A stretch of 64,000 bases of DNA, from contig CAWIHB010000025.1 of assembly GCA_963835775.1 (NCBI GenBank), positions 1-64,000 on the forward strand, given 5' to 3'. The notes beneath the pieces were generated by a model. That model saw nothing but the letters and a program-made list of their open reading frames with translations, had not been told where the DNA came from and did not search any database. Shown one piece after another: positions 1 to 7,124 of the stretch. A program made the position numbers and the translations under genes. The stretch's first letter is position 1, and every line of letters starts with the position of its first letter. This stretch comes from Palsa-504 sp963835775 (lineage in GTDB: Bacteria; Actinomycetota; Actinomycetes; Streptosporangiales; Streptosporangiaceae).

Positions 1-1299
1 TATGGCTTCCGGCCGGGCCGCAGCTGTCAGGACGCAATCGGCGCTATTTACGCGTCGTGTCACGGGCCCCGGGCTCAGCGGGTGTGGGCTCTTGACGCGG
101 ATTTGGCAGCGGCGTTCGACAAAATCAGCCACGACCGCCTGCTATCTGCGATCGGGTCGTTCCCGGCCAGGGACATGATCCGGGATTGGCTGAAGGCGGG
201 CGTGTTTGAACCCGGCAAGGGGTTTGCCCCAACCGGGGAAGGGACGCCACAAGGCGGCGTGATCAGCCCCTTGCTGATGAATGTCGCATTGCACGGGCTG
301 GAAAAGGCCGCAGGGGTCCGGTACCAGACCGCCGGTGTCCACGCCGGCGACACAGAACCGGGCTCCCCGATCGTGGTTAGGTATGCCGACGACCTGGTCG
401 TGCTCTGCCGTACCCAGCAGCAGGCCGAGCAGGCTAAGGTGCAGCTGGCGGGCTGGCTGGCGCCCAGGGGTCTTGCCTTTAACGAGGACAAGACAAAGAT
501 CGTGCACTTGTCAGACGGGTTCGATTTCCTGGGATACAACGTCCGTCGTTACCGTCAGAAGCTGCTGATCAAGCCAAGTGAGGCGGCCGTGAGGCGGATC
601 CGGAAAAGGCTCGCGACGGAGATGCGTGCACTGCGCGGATCCAACGTGATGGCGGTGCTCGCCAAGCTCGGCCCGATTGTCCGGGGCTGGGCGGCCTACT
701 ACCGGGGGGTGGTCTCGTCCGGGATATTCACCAGCCTGGACCATTACCTGTGGCAGCTGCTCTACAAATGGGCCACATGGAGCCACCCGAACAAGCCGAA
801 GTCCTGGATCGTCGACCGGTATTTCGGCAAGCTCAATAAGTTCAGGAACGACAACTGGGTATTCGGCCGCGACAGCGACGCCTACCTGGCCAAGTTCTCC
901 TGGACCAGCATCGTCCGGCACGTCATGGTCAAAGGCGGATCGTCTCCCGACGACCCGGGCCTGGCGGAATACTGGGCCGAACGGCGGAAACGGGTTAAGC
1001 CCCCGCTAGATGACTACACGCTGCGCCTGCTCACCAGGCAGGACGCGCGCTGCCCGCTATGCGGGGAACACCTGCTGACCGCCGACCAGCCACCGCAATC
1101 CCCCGGGCAGTGGGAACGATGGTGGCTGCAGGTCACCCGGAAGGCGATAGCCGCCAGCTACCTCACGCACCACGGAGGGCCGGGCTCACCGGACGGCGCG
1201 CAAACACGCCTCGTACACACCTCGTGCCATCGCGGGCTGAAAGCCCGCCAGCGCACGGAACCAGCACAGCCAGCCTGCACGCCCCAGCGGCTTGCTTGA
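1..1299 (+). CDS. ltrA: Group II intron reverse transcriptase/maturase with HNH endonuclease (N-terminus missing)
   Basis: Multifunctional intron-encoded protein that aids splicing and copies the intron into DNA. The reading frame is open from base 1, where GFRPGRSCQDAI is the conserved RT motif near the palm, so the gene starts outside the window; the GTG at 82 is only the first internal start codon. In order: RT core with GTPQGGVISPLL and the catalytic YADD (about nt 391-402), a maturase X-like region (GWAAYYRG), then a C-terminal HNH nuclease with CPLCG, a His pair and a final SCH motif. The nuclease motif looks complete, so the protein may be active for target-primed mobility. The TGA stop overlaps the first bases of intron domain V, the normal arrangement. 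Confidence 0.93.
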   Translation, partial: YGFRPGRSCQDAIGAIYASCHGPRAQRVWALDADLAAAFDKISHDRLLSAIGSFPARDMIRDWLKAGVFEPGKGFAPTGEGTPQGGVISPLLMNVALHGLEKAAGVRYQTAGVHAGDTEPGSPIVVRYADDLVVLCRTQQQAEQAKVQLAGWLAPRGLAFNEDKTKIVHLSDGFDFLGYNVRRYRQKLLIKPSEAAVRRIRKRLATEMRALRGSNVMAVLAKLGPIVRGWAAYYRGVVSSGIFTSLDHYLWQLLYKWATWSHPNKPKSWIVDRYFGKLNKFRNDNWVFGRDSDAYLAKFSWTSIVRHVMVKGGSSPDDPGLAEYWAERRKRVKPPLDDYTLRLLTRQDARCPLCGEHLLTADQPPQSPGQWERWWLQVTRKAIAASYLTHHGGPGSPDGAQTRLVHTSCHRGLKARQRTEPAQPACTPQRLA

Positions 1300-1370
1300 G
1301 CCGTATGCCGCGACGAGTGGCACGTACGGTTCTGAGGGGAGGGCGGCGCAGCAATGCGCCGCCCTTACCC
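1298..1370 (+). ncRNA. Group II intron domains V and VI
   Basis: Domain V is the catalytic hairpin. GAGCCGTA (1298-1305) pairs with TACGGTTC (1325-1332), the second helix TGCC/GGCA follows, and a two-base CG bulge separates them. This matches the usual bacterial domain V pattern. Domain VI follows as a GGGCGGCGCA/TGCGCCGCCC stem with a GCAA loop. The branch-point A and exact 3' end were not fixed. Confidence 0.85.
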
Positions 1371-1371
1371 G

Positions 1372-2105
1372 GCGATGCGGTCAGCGCGGCCCGGGCCGCC
1401 CAGTCCGGGCGAGCGTCGGGGGCGCCGCGGGGCCGCGACGGGGCGGTGGAGGCGATCCGGGCGCTGATGGTGGCCAAGCGCAGCGCCCGCCAGGAGCGGA
1501 CCCAGGCAGTCAACCAGGCCCGGGCGCTGATCGTGACCGGCCCCGAGGAGCTGCGGGCCCGGTTCGCCCAGCGCTCCCCGGCGCAGCTGATAGAGGCGAT
1601 CGCGGCGCTGCGGCCCAGGCCAGGCGACGTGCCCGGCTACGCGACCCGGGTCGCGCTGCGCGAGCTCGGCCGCCGCGCCCAGTTCCTCGATGGCCAGCTG
1701 GACCGTCTCGATGAGCTGATCGGCCCGCTGGTCACCGAACGCGCGCCGGGCCTGCTGGCCCTGCACGGCGTCGGCCCGGACACCGCCGCGCTGCTGCTGG
1801 TCGCCGCCGGCGATCACCCGGAGCGGCTGCGAAGCGAAAGCTCGTGGGCGCACCTGTGCGGCGTCGCGCCGATCCCTGCCTCTTCGGGGAAGACCGCCGG
1901 CCGGTACCGGCTCAACCGCGGCGGTGACCGCCAGGCCAACAGCGCATTGTGGCGGGTCGTGATGGTCAGGCTGAGGTCTCACGAGGCCACCCGCGCCTAC
2001 GCTGACCGCCGCGGCAAGGAAGGACTGTCGAAGAAGGAGATCATCCGCTGCCTGAAGCGGTACGTCGCGCGTGAGGTCTACCGCCAGCTCCGCGCTGAGA
2101 GCTGA
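1372..2105 (+). pseudogene. IS110-family transposase, C-terminal exon interrupted by the group II intron
   Basis: The translation after the intron begins GDAVSAARAAQSGRASG and ends REVYRQLRAES. It carries the Transposase_20 domain of IS110-family DEDD recombinases, including the helix-hairpin-helix-like LALHGVGPDTAALLL, the catalytic-serine region CGVAPIPASSGK and LNRGGDRQANSALW. The DAVSAARA stretch corresponds to the end of the N-terminal RuvC-like domain, next to the catalytic D-x2-3-D pair. The intron therefore separates the catalytic aspartates from the rest of the enzyme. The N-terminal exon lies before the window. Without splicing the gene is dead; with splicing it could encode a full transposase. 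Confidence 0.85.
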
Positions 2106-2111
2106 CGCCTG

Positions 2112-2240
2112 CAGCTTCCCGGGGCGGCCTGGCCCTCATATCGGCTGTCGCACCCGTGCTGGCCTTTATCCGATCTGCCGGCCGCCCCGGGCCCCTCCTT
2201 TCCGCCCTTGCTGGCCTCGTGACCTGGCAAGAGCCTGCCC
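2112..2240 (+). repeat. Foldable ~130-bp element, copy 1
   Basis: The outer arms CCGGGGCGGCC (2119-2129) and GGCCGCCCCGG (2180-2190) form a perfect 11-bp stem. Inside are ATCGG (2140-2144) with CCGAT (2170-2174), and a GCAC/GTGC hairpin (2150-2159). A second copy lies at 2692-2820 in the same orientation. Similarity continues past the stem (CTCGTGACCT and AGCCTGCC are in both). It lies directly after the IS110 transposase stop and about 60 bp before a 126-codon gene. Possible roles: leader RNA, recombination site, or IS-end RNA. Confidence 0.75.
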
Positions 2241-2303
2241 CCGCGTGAGCCGCCCCGGGCTCACCCCGCGGCCACCACTCCATTCCTCCCGGGAGGCATC
2301 ACC

Positions 2304-2684
2304 ATGAACACCACCGCGATCCCCGTCGACGAGCTGATCGGCCAGCTCCTGGATGCCGCCGACGGCATCCTGGCCGACACCGCCGCCGCCAGGCTGATCA
2401 TCAGCCACGAGAACTTCCTGCACCGCGACGCCTTCCGCCGCATCATCAGCACCGGCGCCAGCATCAGCACCGGCCAGCCGCTCGCCACAATCGGCTGGGA
2501 CGCGGCCCTGCACGCCCTGGACGCCGGGCAGATGCCCTGCGCATCCTCCGAGCAGGCGATCTTGCGGATCGCCGCCAGCCTCGGCGATCCCGCCATCGGC
2601 GTCCGGCTGCGCACCGTCCTGGGCAACCTGGACCGCCGCAACATCACCCTGGTCACTGACGCCGTCACCGCCGCCAACGGCTAA
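2304..2684 (+). CDS. Hypothetical protein, 126 aa, between two foldable repeats
   Basis: No family was recognised. The protein is acidic to neutral, probably all-helical and cytoplasmic, with no signal peptide or membrane segment. It begins MNTTAIPVDELIGQLLDAAD and has a central part rich in Ile, Ala and Ser. ATG 2304 is preceded by GGGAGG about ten bases upstream, a good ribosome-binding site. Start-to-stop reading is uninterrupted and codon use is typical of high-GC actinomycetes (third positions mostly G or C), so it is likely a real gene. The direct repeats at 2112-2240 and 2692-2820 bracket it and make a ~580-bp repeat-plus-gene unit. It is the only gene in that unit. Confidence 0.7.
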   Translation: MNTTAIPVDELIGQLLDAADGILADTAAARLIISHENFLHRDAFRRIISTGASISTGQPLATIGWDAALHALDAGQMPCASSEQAILRIAASLGDPAIGVRLRTVLGNLDRRNITLVTDAVTAANG

Positions 2685-2691
2685 CCCATCA

Positions 2692-2820
2692 CAGCTTCCG
2701 GGGCGGCCTGGCCCTCAGATCGGCTGCCGCACCCCGTGCTGGCCTTTATCCGATCTGCCGGCCGCTCCGGATCCCCTTACCCCTGCTGACCTCGTGACCT
2801 AATAGGAGCCTGCCCTCCTG
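2692..2820 (+). repeat. Foldable ~130-bp element, copy 2
   Basis: Second copy of the element at 2112-2240. Outer arms CCGGGGCGGCC (2698-2708) and GGCCGCTCCGG (2760-2770) pair through all 11 positions, with one C-to-T change that gives a G-U pair in RNA. The inner stem AGATCGG/CCGATCT (2717-2723 and 2750-2756) is longer than in copy 1, and the GCAC/GTGC hairpin has a one-base longer loop. These differences keep the fold, suggesting selection on structure. No gene follows it on this strand. Confidence 0.75.
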
Positions 2821-3092
2821 CCGGGAGCGGCCCATCCCTGTCGTGTCCGTCCCTCAGCAACCCACGCTCGTCAATTTCCAGATGACCGAAGAAAAGGCCT
2901 TGACGAGAAATAGGAGCATCGGGTACGCGCGCGCCCTTAAGTCACGTCGGCAGTTACGCTATGTGATCAGGTTGTCTGCGCTCCTCGCTGAGCTGTGCCG
3001 AATCGTCCACAGATAATTCAGCCGCTGGATGTTCAAATATCGAGGGCGGTAACAACCGGCCTCCGCCATGACCTAGACATCTAACAGGCGGG
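2821..3092. other. Gene-free stretch after repeat copy 2
   Basis: No convincing gene. An 8-bp inverted repeat, CTCGTCAA (2867-2874) and TTGACGAG (2900-2907), is the only structure noticed. This is the 3' flank of the DUF77 gene that ends at 3093. Confidence 0.5.
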
Positions 3093-3419
3093 TCACGAGT
3101 GGGCTTGGTCGTCCTGCTTCTCGATCGCTGCCTCCAGCCGCCCAAGCTTCGAGTCGATCTGGCCCTCGTAGCCTGGCCGGATGTCCGCCTTCAGCACCAG
3201 CGAGACCCGCGACCCGAACGGGAGCACGGCCTCGGTGGCGCGCTTCACCACGTCGAAGCACTCGTCCCAGGTGGCGCCTTCGAGTTCAGTGAACATCGCC
3301 GACGTCCGGTGCGGCAGGCCGGAGTCTCGTACGATCTTCACCGCTGCGGCAACCGCATCGGCGACGGAACCGTCGGCGCGTCCGGTACCGGACGGAGCGA
3401 CCGAGAACGCGACGATCAT
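3093..3419 (-). CDS. Thiamine-binding protein, DUF77/UPF0045 (MTH1187/YkoF-like)
   Basis: Small ferredoxin-like-fold protein of 108 aa, of a family that binds thiamine or hydroxymethylpyrimidine-type ligands. Diagnostic stretches are MIVAFSVAPSGTG at the N-terminus, GLPHRTSAMFTELEG in the middle and RVSLVLKADIRPG near the end; length is normal. ATG 3419 follows an AGGAGG sequence (minus strand, about 3431-3436). The gene is intact. It lies just downstream of the truncated 5' half of a second DUF77 gene (3488-3625), in the same direction, so transcription from that gene's promoter could run into this one. The P' arm of the proposed attachment site lies 40-70 bp upstream of its start. Confidence 0.88.
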   Translation of the reverse strand: MIVAFSVAPSGTGRADGSVADAVAAAVKIVRDSGLPHRTSAMFTELEGATWDECFDVVKRATEAVLPFGSRVSLVLKADIRPGYEGQIDSKLGRLEAAIEKQDDQAHS

Positions 3420-3458
3420 GACGGAGAGACCTCCTGTAGGTGTCCTGAGCTGCGGCGA

Positions 3459-3490
3459 TGCCGTTCAGTGCTAACAGTGCGCTAAACACA
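3459..3490 (+). other. Proposed attachment-site arm (P'), left junction
   Basis: Plus-strand sequence TGCCGTTCAG...GCTAA...ACA matches the arm at 6923-6956 in the same plus-strand orientation. Joined head to head the two would form an inverted repeat around a core, the architecture of a large serine recombinase attP. The arm abuts the broken end of the DUF77 5' half (3488-3625). A GAT at 3492-3494 is shared (as ATC) with the other junction and may mark the crossover. Confidence 0.6.
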
Positions 3491-3625
3491 CGATGTTCGT
3501 GAACATCGCGTCGGTCCGGTTGGGCCGCCCGCTCTCGCGGACGCCCAGGACCGCCTCGGCGACGATCTCGCCGACGCCCTCACCCGTGCCGAGCGGCGTA
3601 GCGTAATTGAGAAAGCGACAAGCAT
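3488..3625 (-). pseudogene. DUF77 thiamine-binding gene B, 5' half
   Basis: Reads MLVAFSIT, then after a frameshift PLGTGEGVGEIVAEAVLGV and RESGRPNRTDAMFTNI, the N-terminal half of a DUF77 protein. Homology stops abruptly after the codons for Asn-Ile, at the junction with the P' arm. The frameshift is a 5-bp tandem duplication (TACGC TACGC on the minus strand, near 3600). The missing 3' half is at 6961-7119 on the opposite strand. It retains a plausible leaderless promoter upstream. Confidence 0.82.
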
Positions 3626-3637
3626 GCTGCCAGCGTA
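3626..3637 (-). promoter_or_regulatory. Candidate leaderless -10 element of DUF77 gene B
   Basis: On the minus strand TACGCT (3637-3632) lies six bases before ATG 3625, fitting the actinobacterial -10 pattern TAnnnT of a leaderless gene. No clear -35 was found. In the present arrangement this promoter would read through the broken 5' half into the intact DUF77 gene at 3093-3419. Confidence 0.35.
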
Positions 3638-3718
3638 GCCCCGGGATGCCACAGCTTCACTGGTGACCTCGACGTCGACCTGGAGCGCGGGCTGGCAGGA
3701 TGCTCACCCTGCTTAACC

Positions 3719-5200
3719 TTAACCAACGCTGACGCGGCCTACGACATCGTCCAGGTCGGCGCTGCCCCTGCCCCGTTGGGCTGGCTGTATCACCAGGTGC
3801 TTGGCCCGCAGTGCCATCTTGAGCAGGTCTCGCTTTCCCTTGTAGTCGGCGGTGTCCCACCGCTGCCGCCATTGGGCACGGCTTGTTCCCAGTGACTGCT
3901 GTGTTCCGGGGACGGGGACGGGATCGGGGAGTGCGGCGCGTTCGGCCCGGAGGCTAGCGATGCGTTCATCGACTGGCTTTATGACCAGGTCGTAGTGGGC
4001 GAGGGTGATCTCGCCTCGTCCTAGGCGATCGGTGAGAGCTTCTGCTACCGCCTCAGCTTCAGCGATCTTGATGTCGAGCTGGACGGCTTCGCTGGCTGCC
4101 TCGTAGGCGGCGTGCTCGATCTCGTCGGTGTTGCGCGTGTCCGACAAGATCTCAACCACGAGCGCGCGTGCCGCTGTATCCAGTGCCCGCTGGTCCACTT
4201 CGGTCTTTCCGCACCCTCCGGCTGTGGGGTTGCACCAGTACGAACGGCTCACCGACCCGTCCGGGTAGGGCTTGAGGCCGTTGCGGGTCCGGCCGTGGAG
4301 GATGTGGCCGCAGCCGGGCTGCCCGCAGACGGCGAAGGACGAGCAGAGGTAGTGCGGTGAACTCGGACGCCCGCGCCGACGCGCGGCGTAAATCGCGATC
4401 CCCCGGTCGAAGTCCTCCTCGGAAACGATCGGATCACCTGGAAGACGGCCAACGACGGACGTCAGGCCCGACGCGGGGTCGGTGTAGATGATCCTGCCAC
4501 AGTTCCGCTGGCGGGTAAGCAGCGTCTTCAACGCCGTGGGCGTCCACGGCCTGCCCTGAGCCGTGGGAATCCCCCGCGCGTTCAGGTCCGCGACCAGCGC
4601 GTCAGGCAGCTCGCCATCTAGGAGGCGCGTTGTCAGTTCACGCAGGATGGCGGCCTCGTCCTCGCGTTGGGTAACGCGGTCGTCCTCGAAGCCGAAGGGC
4701 CGCGCTGAGCCGTTCGGCTCGCCGGCCATCGCCTTGAGTTTCTTACCGCGAGCGCTCCTAGTGGACAGGCGGTCGGAGTAGTAGGCGGCGGCGTTGATCG
4801 CGTCGCGGAACGCCTTCTTCCCGTTCGGGGTCCGCAGGTCGTACTCGCTCTCGCTGTCCAGCACCAGGAGGCCGCGAGCGGCCACCCCGATCATCCGCTC
4901 GCCGTCCTTGGGCTGCCGGGTGAACCGCTCCAGGTCGAACACGATGAACCCGCCGGACACACCGCGCTCAAGCCGGTCCATCAGCTCGTCCCACGCCGGA
5001 CGCTCGATCGACGGGTTCCACGCCGAGCGACCGGGGTCAACCAGAACCTTGCCCTCCGCAAGACCAAGGCCGATGAGGCGGACCCGGCATACCGACACCT
5101 GGCCGTCGGTCGACGGTTCGCGCTTCTCGTTGCGCTTGAGCTGACTGACACGGGCGTAGATATCAATCGGCCGGTCTGAGCTGACAAGTTCGGTGGCCAC
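3719..5200 (-). CDS. Large serine recombinase 1
   Basis: Site-specific recombinase of the large serine (resolvase/invertase plus Recombinase plus zinc ribbon) family, 493 aa. The N-terminal catalytic domain begins IDIYARVSQ with the nucleophile Ser19, followed by DLERFTRQ with catalytic-type arginines. The Recombinase domain starts around RPFGFEDD. A zinc ribbon has CGQPGCG and later CNPTAGGCG, and a coiled coil precedes the C-terminus. The GTG start at 5200 lies 3 bp after the stop of recombinase 2, so the two are almost certainly co-transcribed and probably translationally coupled. It resembles recombinase 2 over most of its length but lacks that protein's C-terminal helix-turn-helix. Confidence 0.93.
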   Translation of the reverse strand: MATELVSSDRPIDIYARVSQLKRNEKREPSTDGQVSVCRVRLIGLGLAEGKVLVDPGRSAWNPSIERPAWDELMDRLERGVSGGFIVFDLERFTRQPKDGERMIGVAARGLLVLDSESEYDLRTPNGKKAFRDAINAAAYYSDRLSTRSARGKKLKAMAGEPNGSARPFGFEDDRVTQREDEAAILRELTTRLLDGELPDALVADLNARGIPTAQGRPWTPTALKTLLTRQRNCGRIIYTDPASGLTSVVGRLPGDPIVSEEDFDRGIAIYAARRRGRPSSPHYLCSSFAVCGQPGCGHILHGRTRNGLKPYPDGSVSRSYWCNPTAGGCGKTEVDQRALDTAARALVVEILSDTRNTDEIEHAAYEAASEAVQLDIKIAEAEAVAEALTDRLGRGEITLAHYDLVIKPVDERIASLRAERAALPDPVPVPGTQQSLGTSRAQWRQRWDTADYKGKRDLLKMALRAKHLVIQPAQRGRGSADLDDVVGRVSVG

Positions 5201-5203
5201 GGT

Positions 5204-6934
5204 CTACCCGACCCTCTTGCGGCGCCAAGAGGAGATATTCGTGTAGTGCAGGCCCTCCCTGCGCAGCAGAGCACTACGCTCTCCCGGTCCCGCGTTCTCG
5301 TACTCATCAAGGATGCGGTTCTTGTACTCCTCGGTGAAAGTCCGGCGCTTCGACCATCTGGTGTCCGGCGCGCCAGGCGTGGACACGAGCCCGCCATGTG
5401 CGGCACGGGCCACGATCACGTCCGCGATCGTCATCGTCGTGTCTGGCAGGTCTTCGCCTTCCGCTGAGACGATCCTGAGCCGACGGGTGACATCGGACCG
5501 CTCAGCGCGCTTAAGGCTAGCCGGGTCGACGACGAGGCGTCGGCCGCGCAAGGCCATTTTCAACAGCTCGCGTTTTTCCGCCATGTCGGCGTCATCCCAC
5601 CGCTTTTGCCAGTGCTCCCGGCTTGGCTGCCGCGAAGCGCCTGGAGCTGTGTCGCCCAGCGCTTCGCGTTCGGCCCTGAGCTTGGCTATGCGCTCATCCA
5701 GTGGCCGATTGGCGATGTCATAGCGCGAGAGAGTGAGTTCTCCGCGCCCAAGGCGGTCAGCCAGCGCTTCCGCGACACGTTCAGCCTCGGCGATGGCCAA
5801 GTCCAGCCGCGCGGCTTCGCTCTCAAGTTCCCGGGTGACGGATTCGATCGCCTCGGCATGGCGAGAGTCAGACAGAATCTCCACAGCGATGGCTCCGGCC
5901 GCCTCATCCAAGCCACGCTGATCAACGCTGATCTTGGCACAGCCCTTGCCGCTAGAAGATGGGCCGCACCTGTATTCCCGGCGTACCGAACCGTCCTCGT
6001 ACCGCTTCAGAGCGTCTACTGGGTGACCTGTGAGCGGTTTGCCGCAGTCCGGACGGCCGCAGAAGGCTATCCCCGTGCACAGGTAGATCTCCGAGGGCGC
6101 CTCGCTGCCCCGGCGCGCGGCGTATATCGCGCAGACCCGGTCGAAGTCGTCTTCGGTAATGATCGGCTTCCCCGGCAGATGCCCGGCAATGGACTTAACG
6201 TTTTTTTCCGTGTCGGTGTAGAGAATTCTCCCGCAGTTGCGCTCTCTGAGCAGAAGAAGTTGCAGGGATCTGACAGTCCAAGGCTTGCCCTTGCTGCTGA
6301 GGACGCCGCGTGCGTTGAGGTCACGTACCAGCGCGTGCTGCGATACTCCCGCCAAGAACCGCCTCGTCAGCTCCCGGATGATCTCGGCTTCGGCTTCGCG
6401 CACGGTCACGAAATCGTCCTCGAAGCCGAATGGCCGGGTTGTGGTGTTCGGCTCCCCCGACATTGCCTTAAGCCGCTTGCCTCGCCGTGCCCTAGTTGAC
6501 AGGCGGTCGGAGTAGTAGGCGGCGGCGTTGATCGCGTCGCGGAACGCCTTCTTGCCGTTCGGCGTGGTCAGGTCGTACTCGCTCTCGCTGTCCAGCACGC
6601 CCAGGCCGCGAGCGGCCAGCTCGATCATCCGCTCGCCGTCCTTCGGCTGCCTGGTGAACCGCTCCAGGTCGAACACAATGAACCCGCCGGACACGCCGCG
6701 CTCCAGCCGGTCCATCAGCTCGTCCCACGCCGGGCGCTTAACGGCCGGGTCCCAGGCCGAACGCCCCGGATCAACCAGGACCTTACCCTCGGGAAGATCC
6801 AGGTCGGCGAGCCTCAGGCGGCAGATCGCGACCTGCCCGCCCGTGGACGGCTCGTTCTTCTTCTTGCTCTTGACTCGGCTGACTCTGGCGTAGATGTCGT
6901 AGGGCTTGGCTGTCTGATCTGTGCCGTTCAGCAT
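5204..6934 (-). CDS. Large serine recombinase 2 with C-terminal transposase-type helix-turn-helix
   Basis: Large serine recombinase of 576 aa. Ser19 lies in YDIYARVSR; arginines in DLERFTRQPKDG (about residues 89-100) complete the active-site region. The Recombinase domain (RPFGFEDDFV), a zinc ribbon (CGRPDCGKPL to CGPSSSGKGC) and a coiled coil (ARLDLAIAEAERVAEAL) follow. The last ~45 residues, RRTFTEEYKNRILDEYEN to ISSWRRKRVG, resemble the OrfA-type helix-turn-helix of IS3-like transposases, a tail I do not know as usual for this family. The ATG lies within the proposed P arm, only ~22 bp from the broken end of the DUF77 3' half. Placement beside an attachment site is typical of integrases. 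Confidence 0.93.
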   Translation of the reverse strand: MLNGTDQTAKPYDIYARVSRVKSKKKNEPSTGGQVAICRLRLADLDLPEGKVLVDPGRSAWDPAVKRPAWDELMDRLERGVSGGFIVFDLERFTRQPKDGERMIELAARGLGVLDSESEYDLTTPNGKKAFRDAINAAAYYSDRLSTRARRGKRLKAMSGEPNTTTRPFGFEDDFVTVREAEAEIIRELTRRFLAGVSQHALVRDLNARGVLSSKGKPWTVRSLQLLLLRERNCGRILYTDTEKNVKSIAGHLPGKPIITEDDFDRVCAIYAARRGSEAPSEIYLCTGIAFCGRPDCGKPLTGHPVDALKRYEDGSVRREYRCGPSSSGKGCAKISVDQRGLDEAAGAIAVEILSDSRHAEAIESVTRELESEAARLDLAIAEAERVAEALADRLGRGELTLSRYDIANRPLDERIAKLRAEREALGDTAPGASRQPSREHWQKRWDDADMAEKRELLKMALRGRRLVVDPASLKRAERSDVTRRLRIVSAEGEDLPDTTMTIADVIVARAAHGGLVSTPGAPDTRWSKRRTFTEEYKNRILDEYENAGPGERSALLRREGLHYTNISSWRRKRVG

Positions 6935-6960
6935 GGCTAAATAGTAGCAAATTACATATC
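6923..6960 (+). other. Proposed attachment-site arm (P), right junction
   Basis: Plus-strand TGCCGTTCAG (from 6923), GCTAA and ACA (6954-6956) repeat the order of motifs in the arm at 3459-3490. The arm overlaps the start codon of recombinase 2 and ends where DUF77 homology begins (about 6961). ATC at 6958-6960 is the counterpart of GAT at 3492-3494. The stretch is AT-rich compared with its surroundings, as recombinase promoters and attP sites often are. Confidence 0.6.
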
Positions 6961-7119
6961 AACCTGGGACGAGGCCATGGACGTGGTCAAGCGGGCCGTC
7001 GAGGCGGTCGCGGCCCGGGCGCCCCGGGTGAGCCTGGTACTCAAGGCCGACCTCGGGCCGGCGTGACCGGGGCGCTCACGGCCAAGGTCGAGGCGGTGGA
7101 GCGGTACCTGGCCGGCTGA
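6961..7119 (+). pseudogene. DUF77 thiamine-binding gene B, 3' half
   Basis: Begins abruptly with TWDEAMDVVKRAVEAV and continues RAPRVSLVLKADL, then after a one-base deletion GVTGALTAKVEAVERYLAG and stop. These are the missing C-terminal residues of the gene whose 5' half is at 3488-3625. The break point is at the same place in the protein, but the strand is opposite. The deletion (GGGCCGGCGTG for an expected GGGCCGGGCGTG, near 7062) brings in an early TGA. Confidence 0.8.
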
Positions 7120-7124
7120 GCGTG

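Larger units (their letters stand above)
1..1371 (+). mobile_element. Group II intron, 3' portion (5' end outside window)
   Basis: The window opens inside a bacterial group II intron. Visible parts are the intron-encoded protein (to 1299), a domain V hairpin (1298-1332) and a GC-rich domain VI-like hairpin ending near 1370. The sequence that follows reads as the C-terminal part of an IS110 transposase, so the intron sits inside that gene. The 5' exon, domain I and exon-binding sites are not in the window. The exact 3' splice site is uncertain by a few bases (about 1367-1372). Confidence 0.85.

Noticed and set aside
2119..2770. The foldable elements as integron attC sites
   Set aside because: No RYYYAAC/GTTRRRY core sites and no integron integrase; only the repeat-gene-repeat layout is similar.
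3491..3508. CGATGTTCGTGAACATCG as the crossover site (near-perfect palindrome with central GT)
   Set aside because: It lies within sequence that still encodes conserved DUF77 residues (MFTNI), so the break is more likely at its outer edge; not excluded.
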